64,000 nt of DNA from CAYPHY01 sp964410625 (GCA_964410625.1 CAYPHY010000002.1:124001-188000), one strand, 5' to 3'; shown: positions 23,630 to 31,887, numbered from the stretch's first letter. Translations and numbers: made by a program. Notes: generated by a model from the sequence alone, not told the origin.

Positions 23630-24052
23630 ATGAACAACACTCCCATCATCTGGCTCCATGGCGATTGTCTCAGCCCCCACAATCCGGCCTTGCTCGCCCA
23701 TCCGGGGGCAGCGGCCGTTTTTGTCTGGGACGAAGCGTTGCTGGCGGAGTGGCAAATTAGCCTGAAGCGCATCCTGTTCCTGTATGAATGTCTGTTGGAA
23801 CTACCCGTCACGATTCGTCGGGGTGATCCCATAGAAGAGTTAGTCCGCTTTGCCCAACGCCATCAGGCACAAACCATCGCCACCACGCCCTCTCCCAGCC
23901 CACGCTTTGCCCAGATTTGCGAACAGCTTCGCGCCCAGGACTTCCACATTGAGCTACATCCGGTTGAGCCGTTTCTTGCCTACGACGGCCGACTCGATCT
24001 CGGTCGTTTCTCTCGCTACTGGCAAGTTGCCCGCCGCCGCGTCCTCAAGTGA
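23630..24052 (+). CDS. Stand-alone photolyase/cryptochrome N-terminal-domain-like protein
   Basis: 140 residues. It resembles only the N-terminal Rossmann-like antenna domain of DNA photolyases and cryptochromes: an opening IIWLHGDCLSPHNPAL, then AAVFVWDEALL, then LPVTIRRGDPIEELVRFAQR and TIATTPSPSPRF. The FAD-binding helical domain is absent and the reading frame closes cleanly, so it is either a genuine short family or a remnant. No frameshifted FAD domain is seen downstream in 24053-24306. Function unknown; light sensing or a structural role are only guesses. Confidence 0.55.
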   Translation: MNNTPIIWLHGDCLSPHNPALLAHPGAAAVFVWDEALLAEWQISLKRILFLYECLLELPVTIRRGDPIEELVRFAQRHQAQTIATTPSPSPRFAQICEQLRAQDFHIELHPVEPFLAYDGRLDLGRFSRYWQVARRRVLK

Positions 24053-24056
24053 CGCC

Positions 24057-24114
24057 ATTTTCCTAAATCGTGGCTTCTCCACAATCACAATTCCAGCGAT
24101 TTGGGAAAATCGCT
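24057..24114. repeat. Second and third copies of the AGCGATTT/AAATCGCT palindrome
   Basis: ATTTTCCTAAATCG (24057-24070) is a half copy; AGCGATTTGGGAAAATCGCT (24095-24114) is a full copy in the opposite orientation to 19991-20010, differing at one base. This follows the photolyase-like gene. Confidence 0.7.
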
Positions 24115-24167
24115 GCACAAGTAGGCGCATCAACCAAAGTAATCCCTACTCCTGTACCAAAAGGCAG

Positions 24168-24196
24168 TTGACAGAAAAAAACATTTGTTCTATCCT
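24168..24196 (+). promoter_or_regulatory. Promoter of the ABC exporter operon
   Basis: TTGACA (24168-24173), 17-bp spacer, TATCCT (24191-24196). The predicted start near 24203 leaves a leader of about 100 nt that includes TTAACCGTT/TTGACTATT repeat words. Confidence 0.7.
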
Positions 24197-24306
24197 CGTG
24201 AAAGTAACCTGCGCTCCTAACCAAACGGATGAACGCGAACGCCTTAGCATCATTGACCACTAACCGTTGACTATTCACCATTAACCGTTTTCATGGAGTT
24301 ACGCCT

Positions 24307-26073
24307 TTGATCGCACGCGAGTTCCGGCTGGAACAAGAACACACCTACAACCGCACCGGGCCGGTACGCTGGATCATCTCCCATCTGGCGCGTTACCCGC
24401 TGCTACCTTTGACCGTGATCGGCGCGGCCGTCTTCAACAACTTCTTCGCCAGCTATATCCAGATCGTCATCGGCCGTGCCTTCGACCTCATCTCCCAACC
24501 AAACTGGGCGACTGCCGCCTTGCTCGGTTTGGCGGCGATCTCCTTCGGCGCGTCGGCCGGCCAGGGGCTGTTGGGGCTGTTGCGGAACGTATCAACGGAA
24601 TTTATCGCCCAGCGCATTGAGCGCAACACCCGCGAAGAGTTATATGTCAGCTTGCTGGGCAAAAGCCAGACCTTTCACGGCCGCCAGCGTATCGGCGACA
24701 TCATGGCCCGCGCCACCAATGATGTACGCGCATTGAACTTCATGTTCAGTCCCGGCCTGATGCTGATCGTAGACTCGATCATGGGCATCATCGCCCCCTT
24801 TGTGTTGATCAGCCAGATACACATCTCCCTGTTGCTGGTTCCGGCGCTCTTCCTCATCTTTTTTGTGATCACCGTTGCCGACTATGCCCGTCGCCTGGAG
24901 CCGGTCAGCAACAGCATTCGCGAACACTTTGGCGAGATGAACGCTGGACTGGCGGAGACTATCGCCGGGATTGAGGTGGTCAAGGCCAATGCCCAGGAAG
25001 CGCAGGAAGAAGCGAAGTTTGTCGCCAACGCCAGCCGGGTGCGTGATTTCTACATCCGCCAGGGGGAGATTGAAGCACGCTATCTGCCGATGCTCGTTTT
25101 CTCCATATCCTGGGGCGCGGCCTTCTTGCATGGCATGTTGGTCTGGCGAGCGGGGCTGATCTCGCTTGGCGATGTGGTTGCCTTTGTTGGCCTGGTCGGC
25201 TTCCTTCGCTTTCCCACCTTCATCTCTATTTTCTCCTTTGATCTCGCCCAACTCGGTGTGGCCGGTGCGCGGCGCATATTGGAGTTGATCAACATCCAGA
25301 CCGACCTTGATCAAAATGAAGCAGGTGTTAGCCAGCCGATCCAGGGAGAGGTGACCTTCGAGAGTGTCACTTTTGGCTATGGCGAGGGAGACAACGGCCG
25401 TCCCGTCCTCAAAAACATCAGCTTCACAGCCCAACCCGGCGAGACGATTGCCATTGTCGGCCAGACGGGTTCCGGCAAGACCACGCTCACACGCCTGATC
25501 AACCGCATCTTCGACGCCCAAGAAGGGCGGGTGCTGGTGGATGGCGTAGATGTGCGCGATTGGAACCTGGAGTCGCTGCGTTCGCAAATCTCCACCATTG
25601 AACAAGACATTTTCCTCTTTTCGCGCACCTTGGCGGAAAACATCGCCTTTGGTGTGCCAGATGCCACCCAGGAGGCAATTGTCCAGGCGGCCAAAGAGGC
25701 CCAGGCGCACGATTTCATCACCAGCTTTAACGAAGGATATGATACGGAGGTCGGCGAACGAGGCGTCACGCTCTCCGGTGGGCAGCGGCAGCGCATCGCC
25801 ATTGCCCGCGCCTTCCTGACCAACCCGCGTATCCTCATTCTCGACGACAGCACCAGCGCGATTGACAGCGCTACCGAAGACCGCATCCAACAGGCGATGT
25901 ACCGTATCAGCCAACAACGGACAACCTTCCTGATCACCCACCGTCTCAGCCAGATCCGTTGGGCTGACCGTATCTTGGTGCTGAAGCAGGGCGAACTGGT
26001 AGACCAGGGGACGCACGACGAACTGATGTCGCGCAGCCCCGATTACCGGCGCATCTTTGCAAGGTATAATTAG
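24307..26073 (+). CDS. ABC exporter half-transporter with degenerate Walker B (subunit 1)
   Basis: 588 residues: a six-helix ABC transmembrane domain (about 30-325), then a nucleotide-binding domain with Walker A GQTGSGKTT (about 384-392), signature LSGGQRQR (about 488) and Walker B ILILDDSTSAID (about 509). The catalytic Glu after Walker B is Asp, as in the degenerate-site subunit of heterodimeric exporters. It pairs with the next gene. The start is TTG: GGAG (24295-24298) sits 8 nt upstream. A five-codon ATG frame (24293-24309) overlaps that start. Likely exports lipids, peptides or drugs; substrate unknown. Confidence 0.92.
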   Translation: MIAREFRLEQEHTYNRTGPVRWIISHLARYPLLPLTVIGAAVFNNFFASYIQIVIGRAFDLISQPNWATAALLGLAAISFGASAGQGLLGLLRNVSTEFIAQRIERNTREELYVSLLGKSQTFHGRQRIGDIMARATNDVRALNFMFSPGLMLIVDSIMGIIAPFVLISQIHISLLLVPALFLIFFVITVADYARRLEPVSNSIREHFGEMNAGLAETIAGIEVVKANAQEAQEEAKFVANASRVRDFYIRQGEIEARYLPMLVFSISWGAAFLHGMLVWRAGLISLGDVVAFVGLVGFLRFPTFISIFSFDLAQLGVAGARRILELINIQTDLDQNEAGVSQPIQGEVTFESVTFGYGEGDNGRPVLKNISFTAQPGETIAIVGQTGSGKTTLTRLINRIFDAQEGRVLVDGVDVRDWNLESLRSQISTIEQDIFLFSRTLAENIAFGVPDATQEAIVQAAKEAQAHDFITSFNEGYDTEVGERGVTLSGGQRQRIAIARAFLTNPRILILDDSTSAIDSATEDRIQQAMYRISQQRTTFLITHRLSQIRWADRILVLKQGELVDQGTHDELMSRSPDYRRIFARYN

Positions 26074-26079
26074 TATCTA

Positions 26080-26168
26080 ACCACGGATGAGGACGGATTT
26101 AATGGATAAACAGAAATCAATTAGAAAGAAATCCGTGAAAATCTGTCGAATCCGTTTCTATCCGTGGT
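26080..26168. repeat. Intergenic palindromic repeat (ACCACGGAT type)
   Basis: ACCACGGAT (26080-26088) and ATCCGTGGT (26160-26168) bound an element of repeated ATCCGT/ACGGAT words. It sits between the two exporter subunits. The same element bounds 45730-45809. Confidence 0.8.
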
Positions 26169-26185
26169 AAACAGGGAACACAGTA

Positions 26186-28174
26186 ATGGGCTTTATTCTG
26201 GATGGGCTGGAAACCGAAGCCTACGACCGGCAATATGACGACCGGGAGTTGTTGAAGCGGATTGTCGGCTATTTTCGGCCGCATTCCAAACGAATGCTGC
26301 TGGTCGCCACGATGATCACGCTCAACTCGGCGATGGGAACGGCCGGACCAATCCTCATCTCCAGAGCAATAGACATCTTGTCGGTCAATCCGACGACAAA
26401 CGCGATTATCCTCCTATCGGTCGGCATCAGCCTTTTGGGATCATCGGCCTGGCTGTTCAACTTCATCCGCCAATGGTTTTCGGCGCGGGTGACGGGCAAT
26501 GTCATCCTGCAGTTGCGCCGCGATGTGTTCGGCGCGGTTGTCCGCAACGATCTCTCCTTCTATGACGAGCACCCCTCCGGCAAGATCGTCAGCCGTATCA
26601 CCTCAGACACCCAGGACTTTGCCGAGGTGGTCAATCTGACCCTGAATTTGCTCAGTCAGGGCTTGTTAGTCGTCTTTCTCACGCTGTGGCTGCTGCTGAT
26701 CAATCCCTGGCTGACCCTGTTGCTGATCGCCATGACGCCGCTGCCGGTCATCATGGCCCTCAGCTTCCGGCGCGTTGCCCGGCGGGTGACGCAAAACGCG
26801 CGGCGCATGACGGCCGTGATCAACGCCCAAATCCAGGAGTCGATCAGCGGCATCATGGTCGCCAAAACCTTTCGCCAGGAACCGGCGATCTATGCCACCT
26901 TTGCCGACAATAACAAGCAGGGCTATCGCATTGGCCTGCAACGCGGTATCACCCTCTCCTCCATCTTCCCGCTTTTGGGTCTGGCCTCCGGCCTGGGAAC
27001 GGCGATCCTCCTCTATGCTGGTGGTTTAGCCACGCGCGGTCCGGCCGGGCTTTCCGCGGCCGATTGGTACCTCTTCATGCAAGCCGTCGGCTTCTACTGG
27101 TGGCCGATGATCAACATCGCCTCATTCTGGAGCCAGTTCCAGGATGGCCTCTCGGCCGCTGAGCGCGTCTTTGCCCTGATTGATGCCGAGCCGAAGGTGG
27201 TGCAAGTGGCGAATGAAGCGATTGGCGAGCGGAGGAGCAGAGGGGCGGAGGAGCAGAGGAGAGAGGTAGCAGGTAGCAGGTGGCAAGTGGCAGGTGCAGA
27301 TGAACGGCAGTCTCCTACTCTCCCAGTCTCGCAGTCTCCTGACACCCAATCTCCAATCTCTCATCTCCACTCCCCTCTCCTCGGCCGCATTGAGTTTCGC
27401 CATGTTCAGTTCCGCTACACTGATAAGGAGTTGGTCTTACCAGATTTCCCCTTGCACATCCAACCCGGCGAGACGGTTGCTCTGGTCGGGCATACCGGCG
27501 CGGGGAAGAGCAGCATTGGCAAACTGATCATGCGCTTTTATGAGTTTCAGGGTGGGGAGTTGTTGATTGACGGCCGTGACATCCGCCGCCTTGACCTCTC
27601 CCAATACCGGCAACAGATCGGCCTGGTTCCGCAGGAGCCATTCTTGTTCATTGGCACGGTTGCCGACAACATCCGCTACGGCCGTCCTGATGCTACGGAC
27701 GAAGATGTGTTGCAAGCGGCCGAGGCGATCAGCGAGGGTGAATGGCTGGCTGCCTTGCCACAAGGGTTGGATACCGAAGTTGGGGAACGCGGCAGTTATC
27801 TCTCTATGGGCCAACGCCAGTTGGTGGCGCTGGCGCGGGTGGTGCTGAAAGACCCGGCGATCTTCATCCTCGACGAAGCGACGGCCAGCGTGGACCCCTT
27901 CACCGAGGCGCAGATTCAGGATGGGCTGGAAGCGATCATGGCTGACCGCACCGCCATCGTTATTGCCCACCGCCTCTCGACGATCAAGAATGCGGATCGG
28001 ATTATCGTCATGCAAAACGGCCGGATCATCGAAGAGGGCCAACACGATACCCTGCTCGCCGACGGCGGCCACTATGCCGAACTCTATAACACTTATTTCC
28101 GTCACCAATCATTAGAGGCAATCCACACGCCCTCATGGAAGCTTGAGCTTGCAGCAAACGAGGTAGAGCGCTAA
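26186..28174 (+). CDS. ABC exporter half-transporter with canonical Walker B (subunit 2)
   Basis: 662 residues: a transmembrane domain (about 25-330) and a nucleotide-binding domain with Walker A GHTGAGKSS (about 433), a degenerate signature LSMGQRQL (about 538) and a canonical Walker B IFILDEATASVD (about 561). With subunit 1 this gives one canonical ATP site (this Walker B with the LSGGQ of subunit 1) and one degenerate site, the TM287/288 or BmrCD arrangement. Residues about 347-398 are a Gln/Arg/Ser-rich insert encoded by an intergenic repeat (27226-27378) between the two domains. It ends in a strong terminator. Confidence 0.92.
   Translation: MGFILDGLETEAYDRQYDDRELLKRIVGYFRPHSKRMLLVATMITLNSAMGTAGPILISRAIDILSVNPTTNAIILLSVGISLLGSSAWLFNFIRQWFSARVTGNVILQLRRDVFGAVVRNDLSFYDEHPSGKIVSRITSDTQDFAEVVNLTLNLLSQGLLVVFLTLWLLLINPWLTLLLIAMTPLPVIMALSFRRVARRVTQNARRMTAVINAQIQESISGIMVAKTFRQEPAIYATFADNNKQGYRIGLQRGITLSSIFPLLGLASGLGTAILLYAGGLATRGPAGLSAADWYLFMQAVGFYWWPMINIASFWSQFQDGLSAAERVFALIDAEPKVVQVANEAIGERRSRGAEEQRREVAGSRWQVAGADERQSPTLPVSQSPDTQSPISHLHSPLLGRIEFRHVQFRYTDKELVLPDFPLHIQPGETVALVGHTGAGKSSIGKLIMRFYEFQGGELLIDGRDIRRLDLSQYRQQIGLVPQEPFLFIGTVADNIRYGRPDATDEDVLQAAEAISEGEWLAALPQGLDTEVGERGSYLSMGQRQLVALARVVLKDPAIFILDEATASVDPFTEAQIQDGLEAIMADRTAIVIAHRLSTIKNADRIIVMQNGRIIEEGQHDTLLADGGHYAELYNTYFRHQSLEAIHTPSWKLELAANEVER
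27226..27378. repeat. Intergenic-type repeat inserted in frame within the ABC exporter gene
   Basis: Built of GGAGGAGCAGAGG, GTAGCAGGTGGCAAGTGGC and CTCCCAGTCTC words. It shares the 15-mer AGAGGGGCGGAGGAG (27239-27253) and the order GGCAAGTG...GATGA.CGGCAG...CAGTCTCC with the intergenic element at 30471-30614. The insert is about 51 codons and keeps the reading frame. Confidence 0.75.
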
Positions 28175-28176
28175 AC

Positions 28177-28210
28177 AAGGCGGCCGGTTGAGAAAATCGG
28201 CCGCCTTTTT
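28177..28210 (+). terminator. Intrinsic terminator after the ABC exporter operon
   Basis: AAGGCGGCCG (28177-28186) pairs with CGGCCGCCTT (28198-28207), followed by a T-run. Confidence 0.92.
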
Positions 28211-28294
28211 CTTTCTTACTCAATAGCATAAATCCATGTGAAATCAGATTCCCATCTATTATTTTTGACTGCATCGCTAAATCGGAGGTGGAAA

Positions 28295-29173
28295 ATGGTC
28301 GCAGATGGCAAAGCTCGAATAATCGTCGTAACGGGAGCTACTGGTCTTCAAGGGGGCGCAGTGACACGCCATTTGCTTACAAACGGATGGCGTGTACGTG
28401 CGCTGACGCGGAATCCACAGAGCGCGAAGGCGCAACCCTTATCGGCGCTGGGGGCCGAAGTGGTTCAAGGGGACATGGCCGAACCAAAGTCCTTGTTGCC
28501 TATCTTTGAAGGAGCTTATGGCGTTTACAGCGTGCAAAACCCTGTGATTAGTGGGATAGAGGGAGAAATCAGCCAGGGAAAGCATGTGGCTGAGGTAGCC
28601 AAACAAACCGGCGTCCAACATCTGGTATATGGTTCTACTGCTACCGGCGTCAAAGGCACGGGCGTACCCTCCTGGGAATCGAAGCTGGTGATCGAGGAGT
28701 ATATGAAGTCGCTAGGGCTGCCGTTGACGGTTTTGCGGCCGATGGCCTTCATGGAACTGATGACCGAGAAACACTTCTTCCCCCCTGTTTCTACCTGGCA
28801 CGTCATGCCCAAGTTAATGGGAAGCTCGCAAAAAGTCGGCTGGATTTGTACGGATGACATCGGTTTCATCGTCGCCAAAGCGTTCGCTGAACCCGACCAC
28901 TTTATCGGCAAGGAGCTACCGCTCGCCAGTGACGTACAATCCATTGATGAGTGCCGGACAATCTATCGCGAGGTGCGGGGCACAAACCCCTCCCGCTTTC
29001 CCATGCCCGTCTGGATGTTCGAGCGGTATGGATTTGTGGGCAAGGATTTGAGTACCATGTGGCGTTGGTTACAAAAAACTACTATTGATTGGGATACAGC
29101 TACCACCCGCGTGATACACCCAGATGCCTTGAGTGTACGGGCGTGGCTGGAGAAACAGGCAACCAGTCTTTAG
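28295..29173 (+). CDS. NmrA-like NAD(P)-binding protein
   Basis: Atypical short-chain dehydrogenase of the NmrA/HSCARG type, 292 residues from ATG 28295. The dinucleotide-binding motif VTGATGLQGGAVTRHLL is at the N-terminus, followed by WRVRALTRNPQS and GAEVVQGDM. The usual catalytic Tyr-Lys pair is replaced (HLVYGSTATGVKGTG), as in NmrA regulators that sense NAD(P) balance. GGAGG (28284-28288) 6 nt before the ATG fixes the start; the open frame extends 19 codons further left without a ribosome binding site. Role could be redox sensing or quinone/epoxide reduction; undecided. Confidence 0.87.
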   Translation: MVADGKARIIVVTGATGLQGGAVTRHLLTNGWRVRALTRNPQSAKAQPLSALGAEVVQGDMAEPKSLLPIFEGAYGVYSVQNPVISGIEGEISQGKHVAEVAKQTGVQHLVYGSTATGVKGTGVPSWESKLVIEEYMKSLGLPLTVLRPMAFMELMTEKHFFPPVSTWHVMPKLMGSSQKVGWICTDDIGFIVAKAFAEPDHFIGKELPLASDVQSIDECRTIYREVRGTNPSRFPMPVWMFERYGFVGKDLSTMWRWLQKTTIDWDTATTRVIHPDALSVRAWLEKQATSL

Positions 29174-29179
29174 AACTAT

Positions 29180-29208
29180 TTGGTAACTGTTCTTTCAGAG
29201 AGTAAAAT
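29180..29208 (+). promoter_or_regulatory. Promoter of hicBA
   Basis: TTGGTA (29180-29185), 17-bp spacer, TAAAAT (29203-29208). The -10 ends 7 nt before ATG 29216, again predicting a leaderless message. Confidence 0.6.
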
Positions 29209-29215
29209 CAATCAC

Positions 29216-29452
29216 ATGGAAACAATGGTCGAATTAACGGTCGTAATTGAGCCAGATGGCGAGTTGTTCCATGCATATGTACCAGCGTTGCCAGGCTGCC
29301 ATACTTTTGGGACAACAATTGATGAGACAATAGCCAATATCCGTGAGGCAATGTCGCTCTATATTGAAACGTTGGTTGAAGATGGGGAACCCATACCAGT
29401 GGAACAAGAGCCAATGCTGATAACACGTTTGCCAATCGCAGTTGCCGCATGA
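29216..29452 (+). CDS. hicB: HicB-type antitoxin
   Basis: 78-residue antitoxin with the partial ribonuclease-H-like HicB fold: MVELTVVIEPDGELFHAYVP, then PALPGCHTFGTTIDETIANIREAM, the conserved GC...G.T..EA.......... pattern. There is no separate DNA-binding helix at the C-terminus, so regulation may rest on the complex. The frame is open upstream to 29180, but ATG 29216 fits the predicted transcript start; ATG 29225 is another option. It overlaps hicA by 4 nt (ATGA). Antitoxin-first order is the less common arrangement. Confidence 0.9.
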   Translation: METMVELTVVIEPDGELFHAYVPALPGCHTFGTTIDETIANIREAMSLYIETLVEDGEPIPVEQEPMLITRLPIAVAA

Positions 29453-29685
29453 GTGCGAAGTTACCGGCCGTTCGGCCGCGAGAAGTGGTCCGTGTCCTCA
29501 GGTTGGCTGGCTTTATAGAACGACGGCAAAAAGGCAGTCATCTGATCATGTTTCGCGAGTTAGACAAACGGCGTGTTGTTGTACCGATGCACCAGGGACA
29601 TGATGTACCGCCCGGTACGTTGCGCGGTATTCTTCGCGATGCCGATATAAGCGTAGACCAGTTTGTCACCCTCTTAAATGAATAA
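29449..29685 (+). CDS. hicA: HicA-type mRNA interferase toxin
   Basis: 78-residue dsRBD-like toxin that cleaves mRNA in this family. The pattern LPAVRPREVVRVLRLAGFIERRQKGSHLIMF contains the catalytic His in GSH. The C-terminal half VVVPMHQGHDVPPGTLRGIL followed by RDADIS is the usual HicA ending. Start overlaps the hicB stop (ATGA), so translation is coupled. HicB would neutralise it. Confidence 0.93.
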   Translation: MSAKLPAVRPREVVRVLRLAGFIERRQKGSHLIMFRELDKRRVVVPMHQGHDVPPGTLRGILRDADISVDQFVTLLNE

Positions 29686-29702
29686 TAGGATTCGTTGAAT
29701 GC

Positions 29703-29731
29703 TTGACAGTGGTAAACCCATCCTGTAGCAT
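29703..29731 (+). promoter_or_regulatory. Promoter upstream of the CDP-alcohol phosphatidyltransferase gene
   Basis: TTGACA (29703-29708), 17-bp spacer, TAGCAT (29726-29731). The predicted leader of about 110 nt contains short tandem CATGACC words (29822-29850). Confidence 0.65.
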
Positions 29732-29849
29732 CGGAATGCAGGTGGAGGTCAGATAACGTCGCTGCTTCCTCCAAATTAATTGTGGAGAATGATTCGGCCG
29801 TCCATGCCATGTGAGCGCGAGCATGACCCATGACCCATGACCCACGACC

Positions 29850-30470
29850 ATGCCCATGACCGAAGAACAGGCGAAAGCCCGACCTACATTAACTGACTTA
29901 CTGCGTGCGCGAACGCATTTCATCACTGATCCCATTGTCACGTACCTGGCCAAATATCGGCTTTCCCCAGATGTCCTCACGGTAGCCGGTTTCCTGGCCC
30001 ACGCCCTCTTTGCCTGGTTCATCGCCAATGGGCAGTTCCTGGCTGCGGCCGTTGCCATTGTCCTTCTCGCTCCATTGGATGCGCTGGATGGAGCGTTGTC
30101 ACGCAAACTCGGCCGCAAGCAAGGCGGCTTCGGCGCGTTCCTCGACTCTACCCTCGACCGAGTAGCTGAAATTGTTCTGTTCGGCGGCTTTATCTACTAC
30201 TATGTGCAACAGGACAACTCCTTCCTGCTGGCCGTTGCCTATATCGCCGTCACCGGTTCGTTGATGGTCAGTTATGCCCGTGCCCGCGCCGAGTCTCTAG
30301 GATATGACTGCAAAGTCGGAATCCTCAGCCGGGTGGAACGTTACGTCGTTCTTGTCACCTTCCTCGTCCTGAACCGTCCTGAAATCGCCCTCTTCATCCT
30401 CGCCATCTTCACCTACGTCACCCTTGCCCAACGCATGATCCACGTCTTTCGCCAGGATAGTGGAGAGTGA
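29850..30470 (+). CDS. CDP-alcohol phosphatidyltransferase family protein
   Basis: Integral membrane phospholipid-synthesis enzyme, 206 residues, with about five or six hydrophobic segments. The active-site signature is DALDGALSR followed by GAFLDSTLD, matching D-x2-DG-x2-(A)R...G-x3-D-x3-D with Ser in place of the usual Ala. It transfers a phosphatidyl group from CDP-diacylglycerol to an alcohol such as glycerol phosphate or inositol phosphate; which one cannot be told. ATG 29850 and ATG 29856 both lie within tandem CATGACC words. lgt follows after a repeat-filled gap, so a lipid-related pairing is plausible. Confidence 0.9.
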   Translation: MPMTEEQAKARPTLTDLLRARTHFITDPIVTYLAKYRLSPDVLTVAGFLAHALFAWFIANGQFLAAAVAIVLLAPLDALDGALSRKLGRKQGGFGAFLDSTLDRVAEIVLFGGFIYYYVQQDNSFLLAVAYIAVTGSLMVSYARARAESLGYDCKVGILSRVERYVVLVTFLVLNRPEIALFILAIFTYVTLAQRMIHVFRQDSGE

Positions 30471-30614
30471 TAAGTGGCGAGTGACGAGCGGACGGAAGCC
30501 GGGGAGAAGAGGGGCGGAGGAGAAGGGGAGAAGTTGGCAAGTGTAGATGACCGGCAGGACAGTCTCCCAATCTCCCAATCTCTAATTTCCATTCTCTAAT
30601 CTCTAATTTTCACC
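30471..30614. repeat. Compound intergenic repeat (GGGGCGGAGGAG / GGCAAGTG / CTCCCAATCTC words)
   Basis: Carries the same ordered words as the insert in the ABC exporter gene (27226-27378), including the identical 15-mer at 30508-30522. It directly precedes lgt and leaves no recognisable Shine-Dalgarno there. Confidence 0.75.
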
Positions 30615-31784
30615 ATGAAACGCATCCCCTTCTACTGGTTCCTTATCCTCCTTTTTCTCATCATCGCTGCGGTGCTTTTTGGTTATCATCTGGCAACCGG
30701 CATCACACCACCGCGTGAAGCATTCAATGTCTTGGGCTTTCCCATCTATTGGTACGGCATTTGGATTGTCAGCGGTGTGGCCTTGGGAGCCTATGTCGTT
30801 TCAAAACTAGCGGCTGAACGTGCCCAACGCGCCTTTGAAGCGGCCGTCCCCCCAGACGCACGCCAACTCCCACTGACAGAAGTGGAGCTGGATGAGGGAC
30901 TCCGCGACCATCTTGCCCAAGAAAATATTAGCACACTCGGTGAGCTGCTCTATACTTTTGGTCTCGACCCTCGTCTCCTGGGGCTGAATAAGTCACAACG
31001 CTCCGCCATTCGTGCTAATCTGGAGGACGACCCACAGTTGCAAAACAAATGGTTCTCCTCCACTCCCTGGCGACAATGGAACCCCGACCATGTTTGGAAC
31101 GCCTTGCTCATCTGCCTGATCCTCGGCGTCATCGGCGCCAGGCTCTACCATGTGCTGACCCCTTCGCCGAGCATGGCCGCCGTCGGTATTACCTCCCCGC
31201 TTGACTATTTCCGTAATCCCTACCAACTATTCAACTTCCGCGCCGGTGGGCTGGGCATCTATGGTGGTATTCTTGGCGGTCTGCTAGGCCTGATTCTTTA
31301 CTCCTGGCGGCAGCGCATCTCCGCTCTGGCCTGGGCTGACTTGGCGGCCGTCGGGCTGGCGCTGGGTCAATCCATCGGCCGCTGGGGCAACTACTTCAAC
31401 CAGGAGCTATACGGCCGCCCCTTCAACGGCTTCTGGGCGATCCACATCGAGCCGCGCTATCGCCTGCCGGAATATGCCAGCTTCAGCCACTTCCACCCCG
31501 CCTTCCTCTACGAATCCTTGTGGAGCTTTGGCACTTTCCTGGTCCTCTACTGGCTGGCCCGCCACCGCGCCTACCGTTTGCGCGTCGGTGATCTAACCGG
31601 GTTGTATTTAATTGCTTATGCCATCGGCCGTACCCTACTCGAATTCGTCCGCCTCGACAGCAACATCTTCACCATCCCTGGAACCGGCTTCGGCCTGCCC
31701 ACCGCCACCCTCTTCTCCCTACTCCTCGCCCTCATCGTCGCCATCTGGCTCATCTTCCGCCACCGGCGAGTACGTCCGGCCTAG
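30615..31784 (+). CDS. lgt: Prolipoprotein diacylglyceryl transferase with an internal insert
   Basis: Membrane enzyme that attaches diacylglycerol to the lipobox Cys of prolipoproteins; the window encodes at least four such substrates. Signature GQSIGRWGNYFNQELYGRP (about 251-269) matches the Lgt pattern, including the essential Arg and Asn. GGLGIYGG replaces the proteobacterial FHGG motif, as in many non-proteobacterial Lgt proteins. At 389 residues it is about 100 longer than usual: residues about 68-155, between the first periplasmic loop and the next helix, form a hydrophilic insert that includes a helix-hairpin-helix-like stretch (LGELLYTFGLDPRLLGLNKS). Confidence 0.93.
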   Translation: MKRIPFYWFLILLFLIIAAVLFGYHLATGITPPREAFNVLGFPIYWYGIWIVSGVALGAYVVSKLAAERAQRAFEAAVPPDARQLPLTEVELDEGLRDHLAQENISTLGELLYTFGLDPRLLGLNKSQRSAIRANLEDDPQLQNKWFSSTPWRQWNPDHVWNALLICLILGVIGARLYHVLTPSPSMAAVGITSPLDYFRNPYQLFNFRAGGLGIYGGILGGLLGLILYSWRQRISALAWADLAAVGLALGQSIGRWGNYFNQELYGRPFNGFWAIHIEPRYRLPEYASFSHFHPAFLYESLWSFGTFLVLYWLARHRAYRLRVGDLTGLYLIAYAIGRTLLEFVRLDSNIFTIPGTGFGLPTATLFSLLLALIVAIWLIFRHRRVRPA

Positions 31785-31887
31785 AGGGTTTAGTCGTCTA
31801 AGTTTTCAGGAGAGGGTAAGCGTTTACTTATCGTCGCTTATTGTCTGTGGCAAGGCAGCGGATCTCTTGCTACACTTGCCGCAAGCT

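Noticed and set aside
24640..26016. A 458-codon minus-strand frame opposite ABC exporter subunit 1
   Set aside because: Shadow of the exporter gene, which carries all ABC motifs; the antisense product has no recognisable domain.
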